Source: Rhizobium giardinii bv. giardinii H152 (GTDB lineage: Bacteria > Pseudomonadota > Alphaproteobacteria > Rhizobiales > Rhizobiaceae). From it: a stretch of 64,000 bases of DNA. This document shows positions 38,152 to 48,927 of this stretch, in pieces. The position numbers were made by a program, and so were the translations under genes. The stretch is taken from contig NZ_KB902713.1 of the NCBI RefSeq assembly GCF_000379605.1, forward strand, positions 248,367-312,366. Reading direction: 5' to 3'. Position 1 is the stretch's first letter; each line of letters begins with the position of its first letter. The notes beneath the pieces were generated by a model that searched no databases, was not told the origin of the DNA, and was given only the letters and a program-made list of their open reading frames with translations.

Positions 38152-39285
38152 ATGAACAACCTTCTATCGGCAAAACATACAAGCGCCGGCGTCGCTGGCT
38201 TGGGCGCGACAGGATATCTGACGATCGATATCGCTTCGCTCAGTCGCAACTACGAGAAGCTCGCCGCGATGGTCATGCCAGGCCGAGCCGCCGCGGTTGT
38301 CAAAGCGGATGCCTATGGGCTCGGCGCGGAGCGCGTGTCGCGGGCGCTGTATGCAAGAGGTTGCCGGCATTTCTTCGTCGCCCAGTTCGTTGAAGCGCAA
38401 GAGCTCAGGCTGGCGCTCGCGCCAGATGCGCAGCTCTTTGTGCTGAACGGTTTGCAGCCGGGGGCCGAGATGGCGAGCGCCGAGTTGGGCATCATACCCG
38501 TTCTTAATTCTCTGGAGCAGTATCGCCGCTGGTGTGTGGCTGCACGCTCGCTCAAGCGCACCCTTCCAGCCGTCTTGCAATTCGACACCGGTATGTCACG
38601 CCTCGGTTTTCCGCCAGAGGAAAGGCCGACGCTGGCAAAGGCACTCGAGGAAAATGGCACCGTCGAAGTCCTGTTCATCATGAGCCATCTCGCCTCGGCC
38701 GACGAACTCGATGCGACACAAAATGCCGAACAGCTGGCGGAAATTCGCCGCATCGCCGACGAATTCGCCGGCTTCGACATTTCCATTGCGAATTCCGGCG
38801 GCGTGTTCCTGGGCAACGCTTATCACGGCGTCCTCGCCCGGCCCGGGATCGCACTTTATGGCGGCGCACCGACCGCGGGAGCGCCCAACCCCATGGAGCC
38901 GGTCGTCAGCCTCGAGGTCGCCGTTGTGCAGACCCGCACCGTGCCGGCGGGCACAAAGGTCGGCTATAGCGGCGTTCATGTCACCGACGGCGAGGCACGA
39001 CTTGCGACGATTGCCGCCGGCTACGCCGATGGCCTCCCGCGGTCCTTGAGCGGACGCGGCGCCGTCTACTACGATGGCATTCGATTGCCGATCGTCGGAC
39101 GCGTCTCCATGGACAGCATCACGGTCGACGTGTCCGCCCTGCCCGAGGGTGCCTTAAGTCTCGGGAGCCTCGTCGAGGTCATCGGTCCGCATCAATCGCT
39201 CGAAGACATCGCGCGCGACGCGGGCACAATTTCGTACGAGATCCTGACCAGCCTCGGCCACCGCTATTTTCGGCACTATCGCTAA
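38152..39285 (+). CDS. dadX: Alanine racemase (catabolic, DadX-like)
   Basis: 377 aa from ATG 38152 with a GGGAGCGGAAG ribosome site. PLP Lys51 in [14 protein letters not shown] and the opposing tyrosine in KVGYSGVHV identify alanine racemase. Its position upstream of dadA and next to an Lrp regulator points to the catabolic isozyme, which supplies D-alanine for oxidation. A leader of about 20 residues precedes the barrel. Confidence 0.93.
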   Translation: MNNLLSAKHTSAGVAGLGATGYLTIDIASLSRNYEKLAAMVMPGRAAAVVKADAYGLGAERVSRALYARGCRHFFVAQFVEAQELRLALAPDAQLFVLNGLQPGAEMASAELGIIPVLNSLEQYRRWCVAARSLKRTLPAVLQFDTGMSRLGFPPEERPTLAKALEENGTVEVLFIMSHLASADELDATQNAEQLAEIRRIADEFAGFDISIANSGGVFLGNAYHGVLARPGIALYGGAPTAGAPNPMEPVVSLEVAVVQTRTVPAGTKVGYSGVHVTDGEARLATIAAGYADGLPRSLSGRGAVYYDGIRLPIVGRVSMDSITVDVSALPEGALSLGSLVEVIGPHQSLEDIARDAGTISYEILTSLGHRYFRHYR

Positions 39286-39317
39286 GAGCCTCGTCGGCTC
39301 TATCCTGTGGGGAAATT

Positions 39318-40568
39318 ATGAAAGTTGTTGTTCTCGGCGCCGGTATCGTCGGCGTCACCTCGGCCTACCAGCTTGCCAGGAGCGGACATGACGTGACGGT
39401 CATCGACCGTCAGCCAGGCCCGGCACTGGAAACGAGCTTTGCCAATGCCGGCGAAGTCTCGTTCGGCTATTGCTCGCCCTGGGCCGCACCCGGCATTCCA
39501 ATGAAGGCGATGAAGTGGCTGTTCATGGAGCACGCGCCGCTGATCCTGCGCCCGAAAATCGATGCCGCCATGATTGGCTGGATGATCAAGATGCTTTCGA
39601 ATTGCACGTCGAAGCGCTATGCGATCAACAAGAGCCGCATGTTGCGGCTCGCCGACTATAGCCGCGTTTCGCTTGCCGCACTTCGCGCAGAAGCCGGCAT
39701 TGCGTACGACGAGCGCATGCAGGGCACGCTGCAACTGTTCCGGACGCAGGCCCAACTCGACGCCTCGGGCAAGGACGTCAAGGCGCTTGCCGCCGATGGC
39801 ATTCCCTATGAAGTGCTCGACCGCGATGGCTGCATCGGCGTCGAGCCGGCCCTGAAGCATGTGCGCGAAAAGATCGTCGGCGGCCTGCTGACGCCGAAGG
39901 ACGAAACCGGCGACTGCTTCAAGTTCAGCAACGATCTCGCGAAAAAGGCCGAAGAGCTCAGCGTGCGCTTCAACTACGGCAGCATCATCCGCGGTCTTGA
40001 CGTGGAAGGCGGCCGGGTCAAGGGCGTCATCACCGCGCACGGAACGCTTCAGGCCGACGCCGTCGTGGTGGCGCTCGGCAGCTTCTCTCCGCTGCTCGTC
40101 CGGCCGCACGGCATCCGCCTGCCTGTCTATCCAGTCAAGGGCTATTCGCTGACGATCCCGATCACCGATGCCTCGCGCGCACCGGAATCGACCGTGATGG
40201 ACGAGACCTTCAAGATCGCCATCACCAGGCTCGGCGACCGCATCCGCGTCGGGGGCATGGCGGAAATCTCCGGCTATACCAACGATCTCGGCGAGCCCCG
40301 CCGCCTGACGCTCCAGCACTCCGTCACCGATCTCTTCCCGGGCGGCGACGTGTCGAAGGCGAGCTTCTGGTCGGGCCTTCGCCCCATGACGCCCGATGGT
40401 ACGCCGGTCATCGGCCCGACGAAGGTCGCCGGCCTCTATCTCAACACCGGTCACGGCACGCTCGGCTGGACGATGAGCTCCGGTTCGGCCCGGGTGATCT
40501 CTGATCTCGTCAGCGGTCGCAAGCCGGAGATCGACGCCACCGACCTCGCGGTCGCCCGCTACGCCTGA
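39318..40568 (+). CDS. dadA: D-amino-acid dehydrogenase DadA
   Basis: 416 aa, full family length. N-terminal FAD-binding motif [18 protein letters not shown] and C-terminal [16 protein letters not shown]. Oxidises D-alanine and other D-amino acids to 2-oxo acids and ammonia at the membrane, passing electrons to the respiratory chain. Lies 32 nt after the racemase in the same operon. Confidence 0.95.
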   Translation: MKVVVLGAGIVGVTSAYQLARSGHDVTVIDRQPGPALETSFANAGEVSFGYCSPWAAPGIPMKAMKWLFMEHAPLILRPKIDAAMIGWMIKMLSNCTSKRYAINKSRMLRLADYSRVSLAALRAEAGIAYDERMQGTLQLFRTQAQLDASGKDVKALAADGIPYEVLDRDGCIGVEPALKHVREKIVGGLLTPKDETGDCFKFSNDLAKKAEELSVRFNYGSIIRGLDVEGGRVKGVITAHGTLQADAVVVALGSFSPLLVRPHGIRLPVYPVKGYSLTIPITDASRAPESTVMDETFKIAITRLGDRIRVGGMAEISGYTNDLGEPRRLTLQHSVTDLFPGGDVSKASFWSGLRPMTPDGTPVIGPTKVAGLYLNTGHGTLGWTMSSGSARVISDLVSGRKPEIDATDLAVARYA

Positions 40569-40602
40569 CACCAATCCCACAAACTCTTATCCGGAGACTG
40601 AT

Positions 40603-40983
40603 ATGATCACTGCTATTTCCACCGCCGATGCCCCAGGGGCTGTCGGCCCCTACGCCCAGGCCATCAAGACCGGCTATCTGCTATTCGTGTCCGGACAGTT
40701 GCCGATCGACCCTGCCACCGGCGAGTTCAATTCTGACAATGCGGTCAAGCAGGCCGAGCAATGCCTGAAGAACATGACCGCCATTGCCAAGGCAGCGGGC
40801 ACCGATCTCTCAAAGACGGTCAAGACCACGGTGTTGTTGACCGACCTTGGCGATTTCGCGGAGGTCAACCGCGTCTATGCCGAATTCTTCTCCGAGCCGT
40901 TCCCGGCGCGTGCCTGCTATGAGGTGAAAGCTCTGCCGAAAGGCGCCAAGGTGGAGATCGAAGCCATCATTGCTGTCGGCTAA
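40603..40983 (+). CDS. ridA: RidA-family imine/enamine deaminase
   Basis: 126 aa, family length. Typical start (ISTADAPGAVGPYAQAIKTG) and the conserved RACYEVKALPKGAKVEIEAI with the active-site Arg. Hydrolyses reactive 2-imino acids, which are the direct products of DadA, so its place 34 nt downstream makes metabolic sense. Confidence 0.95.
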   Translation: MITAISTADAPGAVGPYAQAIKTGYLLFVSGQLPIDPATGEFNSDNAVKQAEQCLKNMTAIAKAAGTDLSKTVKTTVLLTDLGDFAEVNRVYAEFFSEPFPARACYEVKALPKGAKVEIEAIIAVG

Positions 40984-41011
40984 TCTTCCCCGCACCATAC
41001 GCGGCATATAG

Positions 41012-41037
41012 CCGGAGCGGTCGAAGGGCCGCTCCGG
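41012..41037 (+). terminator. Hairpin terminator after ridA
   Basis: CCGGAGCGG-TCGAAGGG-CCGCTCCGG, a perfect 9-bp GC-rich stem followed by TTCTGTCGTTT. Located 29 nt after the ridA stop, it probably ends or attenuates the dad transcript before the aldehyde dehydrogenase gene. Confidence 0.65.
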
Positions 41038-41094
41038 TTCTGTCGTTTGACGGCGGAAGAAACGGGCGGCAGCCCAGTTGAGGAGGAGGACGCC

Positions 41095-42564
41095 GTGACC
41101 CTTACGCAGGCGCTCAAAAAGCATATCAAGAATACCAAGACGTTCGGCGACCTTGCAGCAGCCGTTGGCGCCGTCGAAACCACCACCCGTTTCCCGGTCC
41201 ACAATCCCTCCACCGGCGAATTGCTGGCGGAACTGCCGGACATACAGGCCGCGGAGGTCGCGCTCGCGATCGATCGGGCCGACACAGCAAGACAGCATTG
41301 GGCGGGTCTGACCGCGCGCGAGCGCTCCGACATCCTGTGGCGATGGCACCAGCTGATTGTCGATCACATCGATGATCTTGCCGCTATTCTGACCTGCGAG
41401 ATGGGCAAGCCGCTTGCCGAGGCGAAGTCGGAGATTTCCCATGCTGCGGCGTACGTCAAATGGTACGCGGAAGAGGCGAACCGCATCTACGGCGAGACGA
41501 TCCCGGCGCCATCCACTGACAGACGACTGCTGGTGATCAAGCAGCCTGTCGGCGTCGTCGGCGCGATCACGCCCTGGAATTTCCCAGCTTCGATGGTCGC
41601 GCGCAAGATTGCGCCGGCGCTGGCCGCCGGCTGCACTGTTGTCCTCAAGCCCGCGGAACAAACCCCGCTTGTCGCAGGCGCCATGTTCGCTCTTGCCCGG
41701 GTGGCGGGTTTCCCCGACGGCGTGCTCAATCTGATCTATGCGTCGGATGGCGATGCCGTCGGCAAGGCGCTTTGCTCAAACCCAAAGGTTCGCAAGATCA
41801 GTTTCACCGGCTCGACGGAGGTCGGCCGGCTGCTGATGCGCCAATGCTCCGAGCAGATCAAGCGGATCAGCTTTGAGCTCGGTGGCAACGCGCCGTTCAT
41901 TGTGTTCGGCGACGCCGACATCGATGATGCCGTCGAGGGTGCGATTCAAGCCAAGTTCCGCAATGGCGGCCAGACCTGTGTATCCGCCAATCGCATTTAC
42001 GTGCAGGCCGGCGTCTATCACCTGTTCTCCGAGAGGTTCGCCGAACGCGTCAGGCGGCTGCAGGTTGGCGACGGATTCAAACCGGACTCCGCCATTGGTC
42101 CGCTGATCGACACTCACGCTCTGGCGAAGATTGAGGTGCACGTCGATGATGCGGTCAAAAAGGGAGCAATGGTTCGCTGCGGCGGTCGTCGGATCGGTGC
42201 CACGGGAACATTTTTCGAGCCGACCGTCATCACCAATGTTGTCGGTTCGATGCGTATCGCGCAGGAAGAGACATTCGGCCCCTTGGCGCCGATCATCCGT
42301 TTCGAAGACCCGGAGCAGGTGATCCGGGAAGCCAACGACACCATCTATGGCCTCGCCGCCTATTTCTACGCCTCGAACCTCAAACGCGTCTGGCGGGTGG
42401 CCGAGGCGCTGGAATACGGCATGGTCGGCATCAACACCGGCCGCATGTCATCGGAGGCCGCACCCTTCGGAGGCGTCAAGCAGTCCGGCATTGGACGCGA
42501 GGGATCTCGGCACGGTCTCGAGGACTATCTTGAAATGAAGTACCTTTGCATAGGCAGCCTCTAA
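41095..42564 (+). CDS. Succinate-semialdehyde-type aldehyde dehydrogenase (GabD-like)
   Basis: 489 aa from GTG 41095, preceded by GAGGAGGAGG. ALDH motifs: [31 protein letters not shown], catalytic Glu in FELGGNAPF, catalytic Cys in [10 protein letters not shown], and [20 protein letters not shown]. Closest in style to GabD. It follows the dad operon but is separated by a terminator-like hairpin, so it may be expressed independently. Confidence 0.93.
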   Translation: MTLTQALKKHIKNTKTFGDLAAAVGAVETTTRFPVHNPSTGELLAELPDIQAAEVALAIDRADTARQHWAGLTARERSDILWRWHQLIVDHIDDLAAILTCEMGKPLAEAKSEISHAAAYVKWYAEEANRIYGETIPAPSTDRRLLVIKQPVGVVGAITPWNFPASMVARKIAPALAAGCTVVLKPAEQTPLVAGAMFALARVAGFPDGVLNLIYASDGDAVGKALCSNPKVRKISFTGSTEVGRLLMRQCSEQIKRISFELGGNAPFIVFGDADIDDAVEGAIQAKFRNGGQTCVSANRIYVQAGVYHLFSERFAERVRRLQVGDGFKPDSAIGPLIDTHALAKIEVHVDDAVKKGAMVRCGGRRIGATGTFFEPTVITNVVGSMRIAQEETFGPLAPIIRFEDPEQVIREANDTIYGLAAYFYASNLKRVWRVAEALEYGMVGINTGRMSSEAAPFGGVKQSGIGREGSRHGLEDYLEMKYLCIGSL

Positions 42565-42915
42565 AATGCTACAGCCACACGCGGGAAAGAGGCTGCCGTC
42601 GAAGCTTGTTCCACGGCAGCCAGTCGCTTGGGAGGCGAAATCAAAGGCCTTGACGACCAATCTCAAACGTTCTGCGTAGCCGATCAGATATTGTGCTCAA
42701 GTCTGCCGCATGCACCTGAACGATATGGGTACAGCGAACCTTTGCGCGGCGACCGGCATTTTCGGGTCAATTGACGCAGGATTGCGGCGTTCTATTCCCG
42801 CGTTTCGCCTGACAAGCTGGTTCCGGCTCTGACTCGATGTACCGGGCAAGCGGTCAGTCTCTTCAGGCCCGCCGGCGATTAGCTGAAAATCAAATGCATT
42901 TAGAGTGAGAGCTTC
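42565..42915. other. Intergenic region with a hairpin
   Basis: A perfect 9-bp stem GGCTGCCGT/ACGGCAGCC (42591-42599, 42613-42621; 13-nt loop) lies 26 nt after the aldehyde dehydrogenase stop and may terminate it. The rest shows no gene. Confidence 0.45.
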
Positions 42916-43260
42916 ATGGACGTCGGCTATGAACAGTCAGCTGCGGCACGCGGCGGCATCGGCAGCCTCCTGCTTGCCGCACGGAGAGGACATGACTGGG
43001 CCTATGTCGGCTCCGTTGGAACCGGCTTCAACACGACTGATGTCGAATATCTTTGCAGGACCCTCAATAAGCTGAAGACACCGAAACAAGTCGTGCCGCT
43101 CAAGGGCAAAAACCTGGTCTTCGTCCAGCCGACCCTGATTGCCGAATCGAGGTCCGCAGTTGGACGCATAACTGCAATCTTCGTCGTGGATCCAATAGGG
43201 TTTACGGGAAATCCAGGACAACGCCGCCATCTTCGACATTGCCAATCGGCCACCCAAGCG
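42916..43260 (+). pseudogene. ATP-dependent DNA ligase (LigD-type) C-terminal fragment
   Basis: Begins VGYEQSAAARGGIGSLLLAA and continues WAYVGSVGTGFNTTD, PKQVVPLKGKNLVFVQPTLIAE, which is the OB-fold region of bacterial LigD/NHEJ-type ligases. The next conserved part (EIQDNAAIFDIANRPPKRI) is in another frame, so at least one indel has occurred near 43150-43210. The adenylation domain is missing. A dead fragment. Confidence 0.78.
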
Positions 43261-43341
43261 AATAGAGCGCTCGCGGCTTGGCCGGCAGTGATGTCGCACG
43301 CCCTGCGGCCGGCCGGACTACGCTTCCTCTTCGACGGCCAA

Positions 43342-44009
43342 TCAATTCTGATAGGAATTTGGAAACACAATATCCTGATCGACGAGCACGTTGAACTTGT
43401 AGCCGGGCCTGATCTCTAGCGTCGGCTGGACATTGAGATTGCGGCTGATCGTCTGTTCGGCGACGCGGCCGAAGCTCTCCGCGAAATTCCGCCTTGCCGC
43501 ATCCGACGCGGTCTCCTGCGTCGCGAGCGTCGAGCTTTGCGGCATCGACGCGTCGATGCCCGTCCCGATCAGCGCAATAAGTGCCGCGGAACCGAAGGTC
43601 CGCCAATAGTGGTTGTTCACCTTATCATTGAAGCCGCCATAGCCTTGGGCATCGGTCCCAGCCATGCCGCCCATCTGAAGCGTTGATCCGTTCGGGAAGA
43701 TCAGGTCGGTCCAGACGACCAGAACGCGGCTTTGCCCGAACGACACCTTGCTGTCATAGCGGCCGAACAGTTTCGCCCCTTGCGGGATCAGCAGCCGATG
43801 CCCGGTCGCGCTGTCATAGACATTCTGGCTGACCTGCGCGGTAATGCGGCCTGGAAGGTCGGAATTGATGCCTGTGATCAACGTCGCCGGGATGACCGAG
43901 CCGCGTTTCAGTTCAAAGAGCGTTTGCTGCAGCACGACACGGTTCGGCAGATAGCCGAGGTCCTTCAGATCGCTGTTGAAGAAATCCTCCTTCGACGTCT
44001 GCCCGTTCC
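43342..44009 (-). pseudogene. trbI: trbI C-terminal fragment (second, diverged copy)
   Basis: About 220 codons of the VirB10/TrbI C-terminal domain: FELKRGSVIPATLITGIN, DLPGRITAQVSQNVYDSA, GRYDSKVSFGQSRVLVVW, ending DQDIVFPNSYQN. Homology begins abruptly near 44009 (GQTSKEDFFNSDLKDLGYLP); a stop lies in frame just upstream. It is clearly homologous to, but not identical with, the trbI at 62917, and in the same orientation. It cannot make a full VirB10-type channel protein. Confidence 0.9.
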
Positions 44010-44194
44010 CTTAGCCGCACCGGCTCCGATCGAAGACGCGACAGTGTCGGTGAATCCGAACTTTGCTAATGTGCTGCCCAGTGCATCAGGCGCTTCACCC
44101 GTTACCAGGATGCTGACTTGGCAGATGAGGGACGCCGAAGGGATATCCAAAATTTCGACGATTCGTTGCCAGCCGACCGCGAAGGCATCATCAA

Positions 44195-44756
44195 GGCGAC
44201 ATGTTCGACCAGTGCATCAAGACGGTCGAGTTCTCGATTTATTTGAGTCTTGAGATGCTTCGGCAAGCCACGGCCATCTCCGGTGCAAAGCTCCTCAAGC
44301 CAGTTGCTGCTTGCAAATCGCCACGGTGGAAGCCGCTAGCGTCCGAGGCACCGGCGCCGACAATGTTGCTTACCTTAAAGGGTGTCGGCGCTGAGTTTGC
44401 CGCCGTCCTTTGGACCGAAGCGCTGTGCCGACATTTTGATAATCGGCGAGCAGATTGCCGCCTATGCAGGTTTGACACCGACCCCATGGATGAGCGGGAC
44501 GATTGACCACGAACAAGGGGTCTCAAAAGCAGGGAATCCCCGGTTGCGCACCACGATGATTCAATTGTCCTGGCTATGGCTACGCAATCAGCCAGCATCA
44601 GCGCTCAGTCGTTGGTTTGTGGATCGGGTCCAGTCGAATGGTGGACGTTTAAAGAAAGCTGCGATTGTGGCACTTGCGCGCAAGCTCCTTATAGCGCTGT
44701 GGAAGTTTGTCACTGCGGGTGTGGTCATCGAAGGGGCTGTTATGAAGACCGCCTGA
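44195..44756 (+). pseudogene. IS110-family transposase C-terminal remnant
   Basis: LLTLKGVGAEFAAVLWTEAL in one frame and QIAAYAGLTPTPWMSG, GVSKAGNPRLRTTMIQLSWL in the next, with a frameshift near 44450. This is the transposase_20 domain at the C-terminus of IS110 proteins, ending with VVIEGAVMKTA. The N-terminal DEDD catalytic half is absent, so the element is dead. Confidence 0.85.
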
Positions 44757-45059
44757 CGACGACCATACAATGACCTAACACACAAATCTTCCAGGACTGA
44801 TCAATCCTGGCGGATCCAGGTGAGCGAACCGCCTCCAAAGTCGGGCTTCAAATGCCGCGCTTTAGATTGGTCCCGTTCTCCTGAGCCTTGCCGCTACGCA
44901 AGCGGGATAGTGGTGCTGCCGGACAAAACGGCGACCGTATGTGAGTTTGAACCGGCGACGGAAACGAGCCGCGTCATGCAGAGTGGCTTAGACCATGGAT
45001 CCGATACGTATCGAAAGGAGCACGCTATGAAACAATGATTGATCTTGACGGCGAAATCC
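44757..45059. other. Intergenic region between IS remnants
   Basis: About 300 bases without a gene; probably the 3' flank of the IS110 remnant and border of the IS21 remnant. Confidence 0.4.
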
Positions 45060-45805
45060 TCATGTGAGCTTTGAGAGCAGTTTTTGAAGCGCCAGGATTC
45101 GTTTCCGGTTTCCACGATCTCGCAGTGGTGGGTTAAACGGTCGAGGAGAGCCGTTGTCATCTTCGCATCGCCGAACACCGACGGCCATTCGCCGAAGGCA
45201 AGGTTCGTCGTGACGATGATCGAGGTGCGCTCGTGGAGCCTGCTGATCAAATGGAACAGGAGCTGACCCCCGGGCCTGCGCGAACGGCAGATAGCCGAGC
45301 TCATCGAGGATGATGAAGTCGAGGCGCGTGAGGTAATCGGCAATCCGCACCTGCTTGCCATTGCGCGTTTCCGTTTCCGGCCGATTGACCAGATCGACGA
45401 CATCGAAGAAGCGGCCGCGCGTGCCGTTGCGGATAAGAGCATGGGCAATCGCGATGGCCAGATGGCTCTTGCCTGTCTCCGTGCCACCGACGAGAACGAC
45501 GTTGCGCTGATCGGCGACGAAAGTGTTGGTGGCCAGTTCGCGCACCAGGGATTCATTGACGGGCGTGTCGGCGAAGTCGAAGTCGTCAATGTCTTTTGCC
45601 AACGGCCGCTTGGCGATGCTGAGCTGGTAGCGGATCGAGCGTGCCTGCTTCTTAGCGATCTCCGACTGCAGGAGATCACCGACGACGCGCGGTGGTTCGT
45701 GCTGCGTTTGATGCCGTTTCCCATGATCTCGTCGTAGGCGCTGCGCATTCCGTAGAATTGGGCAAGTTGATGGAACGCACACAGTTCTCGAACTGATGAG
45801 CACGC
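45060..45805 (-). pseudogene. istB: istB (IS21-family helper ATPase), frameshifted
   Basis: Pieces of IstB in three successive frames: [14 protein letters not shown], then [20 protein letters not shown] through [17 protein letters not shown], then [20 protein letters not shown] to [11 protein letters not shown]. Shifts lie near 45700 and 45270. The Walker A motif reads GGTETGKSH instead of GGTGTGKSH. IstA is absent. Dead remnant. Confidence 0.87.
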
Positions 45806-45867
45806 TAACTGCACGTCCGGCTCGTAGGCAAAGCGGTTTTAGTAACTCGCGCACTCTTCCGTGATCA

Positions 45868-46050
45868 ATGAGCACATGGGTGCCCGCGGCTTTGGATTGG
45901 CGGGTCGAGTTTGCTCACCGCGCCGACCTTGGCCGTACCTACATAAGCTCCCTTGAGTGTTCGATATATAGCCCGAGCATCGAAGTACTTGATCGGCTTT
46001 CGACGGCTCTTGGAGTGGAGGCTGCCGCCCTGCTTAAGAAGTCGCAATGA
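45868..46050 (+). pseudogene. XRE-family regulator remnant
   Basis: A 60-codon frame whose last 48 residues (FAHRADLGRTYISSLECSIY ... LSTALGVEAAALLKKSQ) match the second half of an XRE/Cro helix-turn-helix domain. The first helix and proper start are missing. Probably truncated by the adjacent IS21-type remnant. Confidence 0.6.
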
Positions 46051-46167
46051 CTTCTCAGTGGGTGCATTGATAGGACACCCATAACAATTGCTGCCAATCC
46101 ATATTAGACGCGTCTCCTCTCACCCATCACCATTCGCCCCGGGAACAATCAACCGGGAGACCCTGCC

Positions 46168-47214
46168 GTGAATGCAACGCGATACCTTCCTCTCTTCCTG
46201 ACGATGGCGTTCGTTGGAGCGCCTGGACTGGCCGTTGCCGAAAGCCTCGTCGTCAACAGCTATGGCGGGCCATACGAAGCGATCATCGAGGAGCGGATTA
46301 TCGAGCCGTTCGAGGAAAAGACCGGTATCGACGTTGTTTACGACGCCGTCGGATCGGCTTCTCAGGACTATGCAAAAATTAAGGCCACGCAGGGCCAGCC
46401 CGGCTTCGACGTCGTTGTAATGACGGCCTCGCAGTCACTTCAAGGCTGCAAGGATGGGCTGCTGGAGAAGCTGGATGCAGCGGTAATTTCAAACCTTGGA
46501 AAACTTGGCCCCAGCCTTGCGGCCGTGGCTGGCCCCTGCGGCGCGGTTCATGAGGTGCAGTATATGTCGCTGCTTTATCGCACCGACAAGCTGCCCTCTC
46601 CTCCGACCTCCTGGTCGTCGCTACTAGCGCCCGAGCTCAAGGGCAAGATCATCCTACCCACATTCCAGAACATCATGGCGGTCTTCCTGATGGAAATCAT
46701 GTCGGTCGCCCGCGGTGGCGATATGATCGATCACATCGATCCGGGTTTTGACGCCATGGCCGAGCTTGCCCGGCAGTCCATCGGCTTTGAACAGTCCTCA
46801 GCAATCCTTGAAAGCTACATCAAGGACGGCACCGTGTGGGCGATGCCGTTCTGGAATGGACGTGCTCAGCTTCTCGTCGATCTCGGTGTTCCGGTCGACT
46901 ATGTCCGCCCGAAGGAAGGCACGATCCCCCTGATCGCGACCCTCAACGTGCCGGTGGGGGCGAGGAATAAGCAGGCCGCGATGGCCTTCATAGACTTCTT
47001 TCTGGAGAAGTCCAGCCAGGAAGCTTGGGTGACGAGCTACAAGGTCGGGAGCGCCCGGACCGATATCGACATCCCCGACAATGTCCGCAAGCGCCAGATC
47101 ACTACGGAGGCGGATCTCAAGAGCCTGAAATTGCCGAACCTCTCGCACGTCGCCGAGAAGCTCAGCGAATGGGGAGAGCGCTGGGAACGCGACGTCGTAT
47201 CGCAGGCCAATTGA
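46168..47214 (+). CDS. ABC transporter periplasmic binding protein (spermidine/putrescine-like)
   Basis: 348 aa with a signal peptide (cleavage near GLAVAES). Bacterial extracellular binding protein of the PotD/family-1 type: LVVNSYGGPYEAIIEERIIE, FDVVVMTASQSLQGC. The start GTG/ATG region at 46168 follows GGGAGACC. First gene of a tight eight-kilobase operon with two permeases, an ATPase and three enzymes. Substrate is unknown; family members bind polyamines, opines and other cationic or zwitterionic solutes. Confidence 0.93.
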   Translation: MNATRYLPLFLTMAFVGAPGLAVAESLVVNSYGGPYEAIIEERIIEPFEEKTGIDVVYDAVGSASQDYAKIKATQGQPGFDVVVMTASQSLQGCKDGLLEKLDAAVISNLGKLGPSLAAVAGPCGAVHEVQYMSLLYRTDKLPSPPTSWSSLLAPELKGKIILPTFQNIMAVFLMEIMSVARGGDMIDHIDPGFDAMAELARQSIGFEQSSAILESYIKDGTVWAMPFWNGRAQLLVDLGVPVDYVRPKEGTIPLIATLNVPVGARNKQAAMAFIDFFLEKSSQEAWVTSYKVGSARTDIDIPDNVRKRQITTEADLKSLKLPNLSHVAEKLSEWGERWERDVVSQAN

Positions 47215-47227
47215 GAGGAGGGTTTTC

Positions 47228-48127
47228 ATGTCTACCATTGCACTTACCGCGCCGGCAGCGATGCCGCCTGCGCCCGCTAAAACGTCCGGCTATTTGGTAC
47301 TCGCCCCTTCCTGTCTCGTACTGACCGTGTTCTTTGCCCTGCCCATGGGTACGACGATCGGGATGAGTTTCACGGACGGTGAGACCCTTGCGCCTACGCT
47401 TGCCCATTATCAGCGGTTCTTTTCGGACGGCTTGTCGCTTGCCGGTCTCTATCGGACCACGGTGATGTCAATTCTCGTCGCGGTCTGCGTGACGGTTTTC
47501 GGCTATCCCGTTGCCTACTATTTGGCACGCTCCCGGTCACGCTGGCGGGCAGTGGTCTTTGCTCTGGCGCTGGCGCCTGAACTGGCCGGCGTTGTTTTGC
47601 GCACCTACGGTTGGCTCATCATTCTCGAGGATAGAGGTTTCATCAACGATGCGCTGTTGAACCTCGGGATCATCGCCTCTCCCCTTCCCCTTTCGAAGAA
47701 CCTTTTTGCCGTCGTGGTTGGTCTGACGCACGTCATTTTGCCCTTCGGGATCCTTTCCCTGACGACGAGTATCCAGGGCATCGATCCCAATCTTGAGCGG
47801 GCAGCGCAGATGCTGGGCGCATCCCGGCTCTCCGTGCTTCGCCATATCGTCCTGCCGCTTTCAGTGCCGGGCATTGTCAGTTCGCTTTTGATCTCGTTCA
47901 CGATGGCTGCCAGCGCATATGCCACGCCGGCGCTTCTTGGCGGTGCCCGTTTCAAGGTACTGGCCACCATGATCTACGAGCAGGTCCTATTCTACATCGA
48001 CTGGCGCTTTGCCGCCGTCATGGCAATCGCCCTTCTCCTCATGATGCTTACCGTCTCGTTCCTCGGGATCCGCTACGAAACGCGCCGCAGCAACCGAAGA
48101 ACCAACAGCGAAGGAGTATTCTCGTGA
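47228..48127 (+). CDS. ABC transporter permease (PotB-like)
   Basis: 299 aa with six predicted membrane helices and an EAA loop (RAAQMLGASRLSVLRHIVLP). Starts 14 nt after the binding protein and overlaps the next permease by 4 nt (GTGA). Confidence 0.94.
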   Translation: MSTIALTAPAAMPPAPAKTSGYLVLAPSCLVLTVFFALPMGTTIGMSFTDGETLAPTLAHYQRFFSDGLSLAGLYRTTVMSILVAVCVTVFGYPVAYYLARSRSRWRAVVFALALAPELAGVVLRTYGWLIILEDRGFINDALLNLGIIASPLPLSKNLFAVVVGLTHVILPFGILSLTTSIQGIDPNLERAAQMLGASRLSVLRHIVLPLSVPGIVSSLLISFTMAASAYATPALLGGARFKVLATMIYEQVLFYIDWRFAAVMAIALLLMMLTVSFLGIRYETRRSNRRTNSEGVFS

Positions 48128-48927
48128 ACGGGGTGCTGTCGTGTCTGTTTTGGCTGGCGATAGGCGTCGTTCTGGCGTTCATCACCCTGCCGCTGGCCGT
48201 GGTGGTCGCGGCCTCTTTAAGCCCGTCATCGACTGTCACCTTCCTGCCGTGGGACTGGACGCTTGAGTGGTTCGGTGCGCTGCTCTCCGATCGATGGCTG
48301 CAGCCATTTCTGCTGAGCTTCAGGATCGCAACCGTCGTCGCCGCGATCAGTGGCGTGCTCGGTATCCTTGCTGCTTACGCGATCGTCTATGAGAAGATTC
48401 CGGGCAGCGCGCTCATCATGGCAGGTCTTCTATCGCCACTATCGGTGCCGCAGATCGTCAAGGGCGTGGCGATCGTGCTGTTCCTGTCGATCATTGGTCT
48501 GCAAGGCATACTCGGCACGCCGGCCCTGATTGCCGCTCACGTCGTGCTTGCCTTGCCCTTCGTAACCCGCATGGCGGCGACATCCCTTACCAATTTCGAC
48601 GGAAATCTCGATCGCGCTGCCCAAAGTCTTGGCGCCACGAAACGTCAACGGCTGCAGCACATCGTTTTGCCTATGATCAAGCCTGGCGTGCTGTCGGGCG
48701 TCACGTTCGCCTTTATCATCTCGTTCAACAACATTCCGTTGTCGGTCTTTCTCGTTCGCCCCGGCGACACGACGCTGCCGATCGCGGTGATCAACTACCT
48801 CGAATACAGCCTCGATCCGGTAATGGCAGCCGTCAACGTCGCATCGATGATCTTCATCCTTACGGTGATCTTCCTGTTTGAAAAAATAGGTGGCTTCTCA
48901 ACTCAACTCCATGGTGGAAGCAAATGA
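48124..48927 (+). CDS. ABC transporter permease (PotC-like)
   Basis: 267 aa, six helices, EAA loop RAAQSLGATKRQRLQHIVLP. GTG start overlapping the previous stop; its own stop overlaps the ATPase start (ATGA). Pairs with the PotB-like permease as a heterodimeric channel. Confidence 0.94.
   Translation: MNGVLSCLFWLAIGVVLAFITLPLAVVVAASLSPSSTVTFLPWDWTLEWFGALLSDRWLQPFLLSFRIATVVAAISGVLGILAAYAIVYEKIPGSALIMAGLLSPLSVPQIVKGVAIVLFLSIIGLQGILGTPALIAAHVVLALPFVTRMAATSLTNFDGNLDRAAQSLGATKRQRLQHIVLPMIKPGVLSGVTFAFIISFNNIPLSVFLVRPGDTTLPIAVINYLEYSLDPVMAAVNVASMIFILTVIFLFEKIGGFSTQLHGGSK

Noticed and set aside
39300-40580. 426-codon minus-strand frame opposite dadA
   Set aside because: A shadow of dadA, whose motifs are unmistakable on the plus strand.
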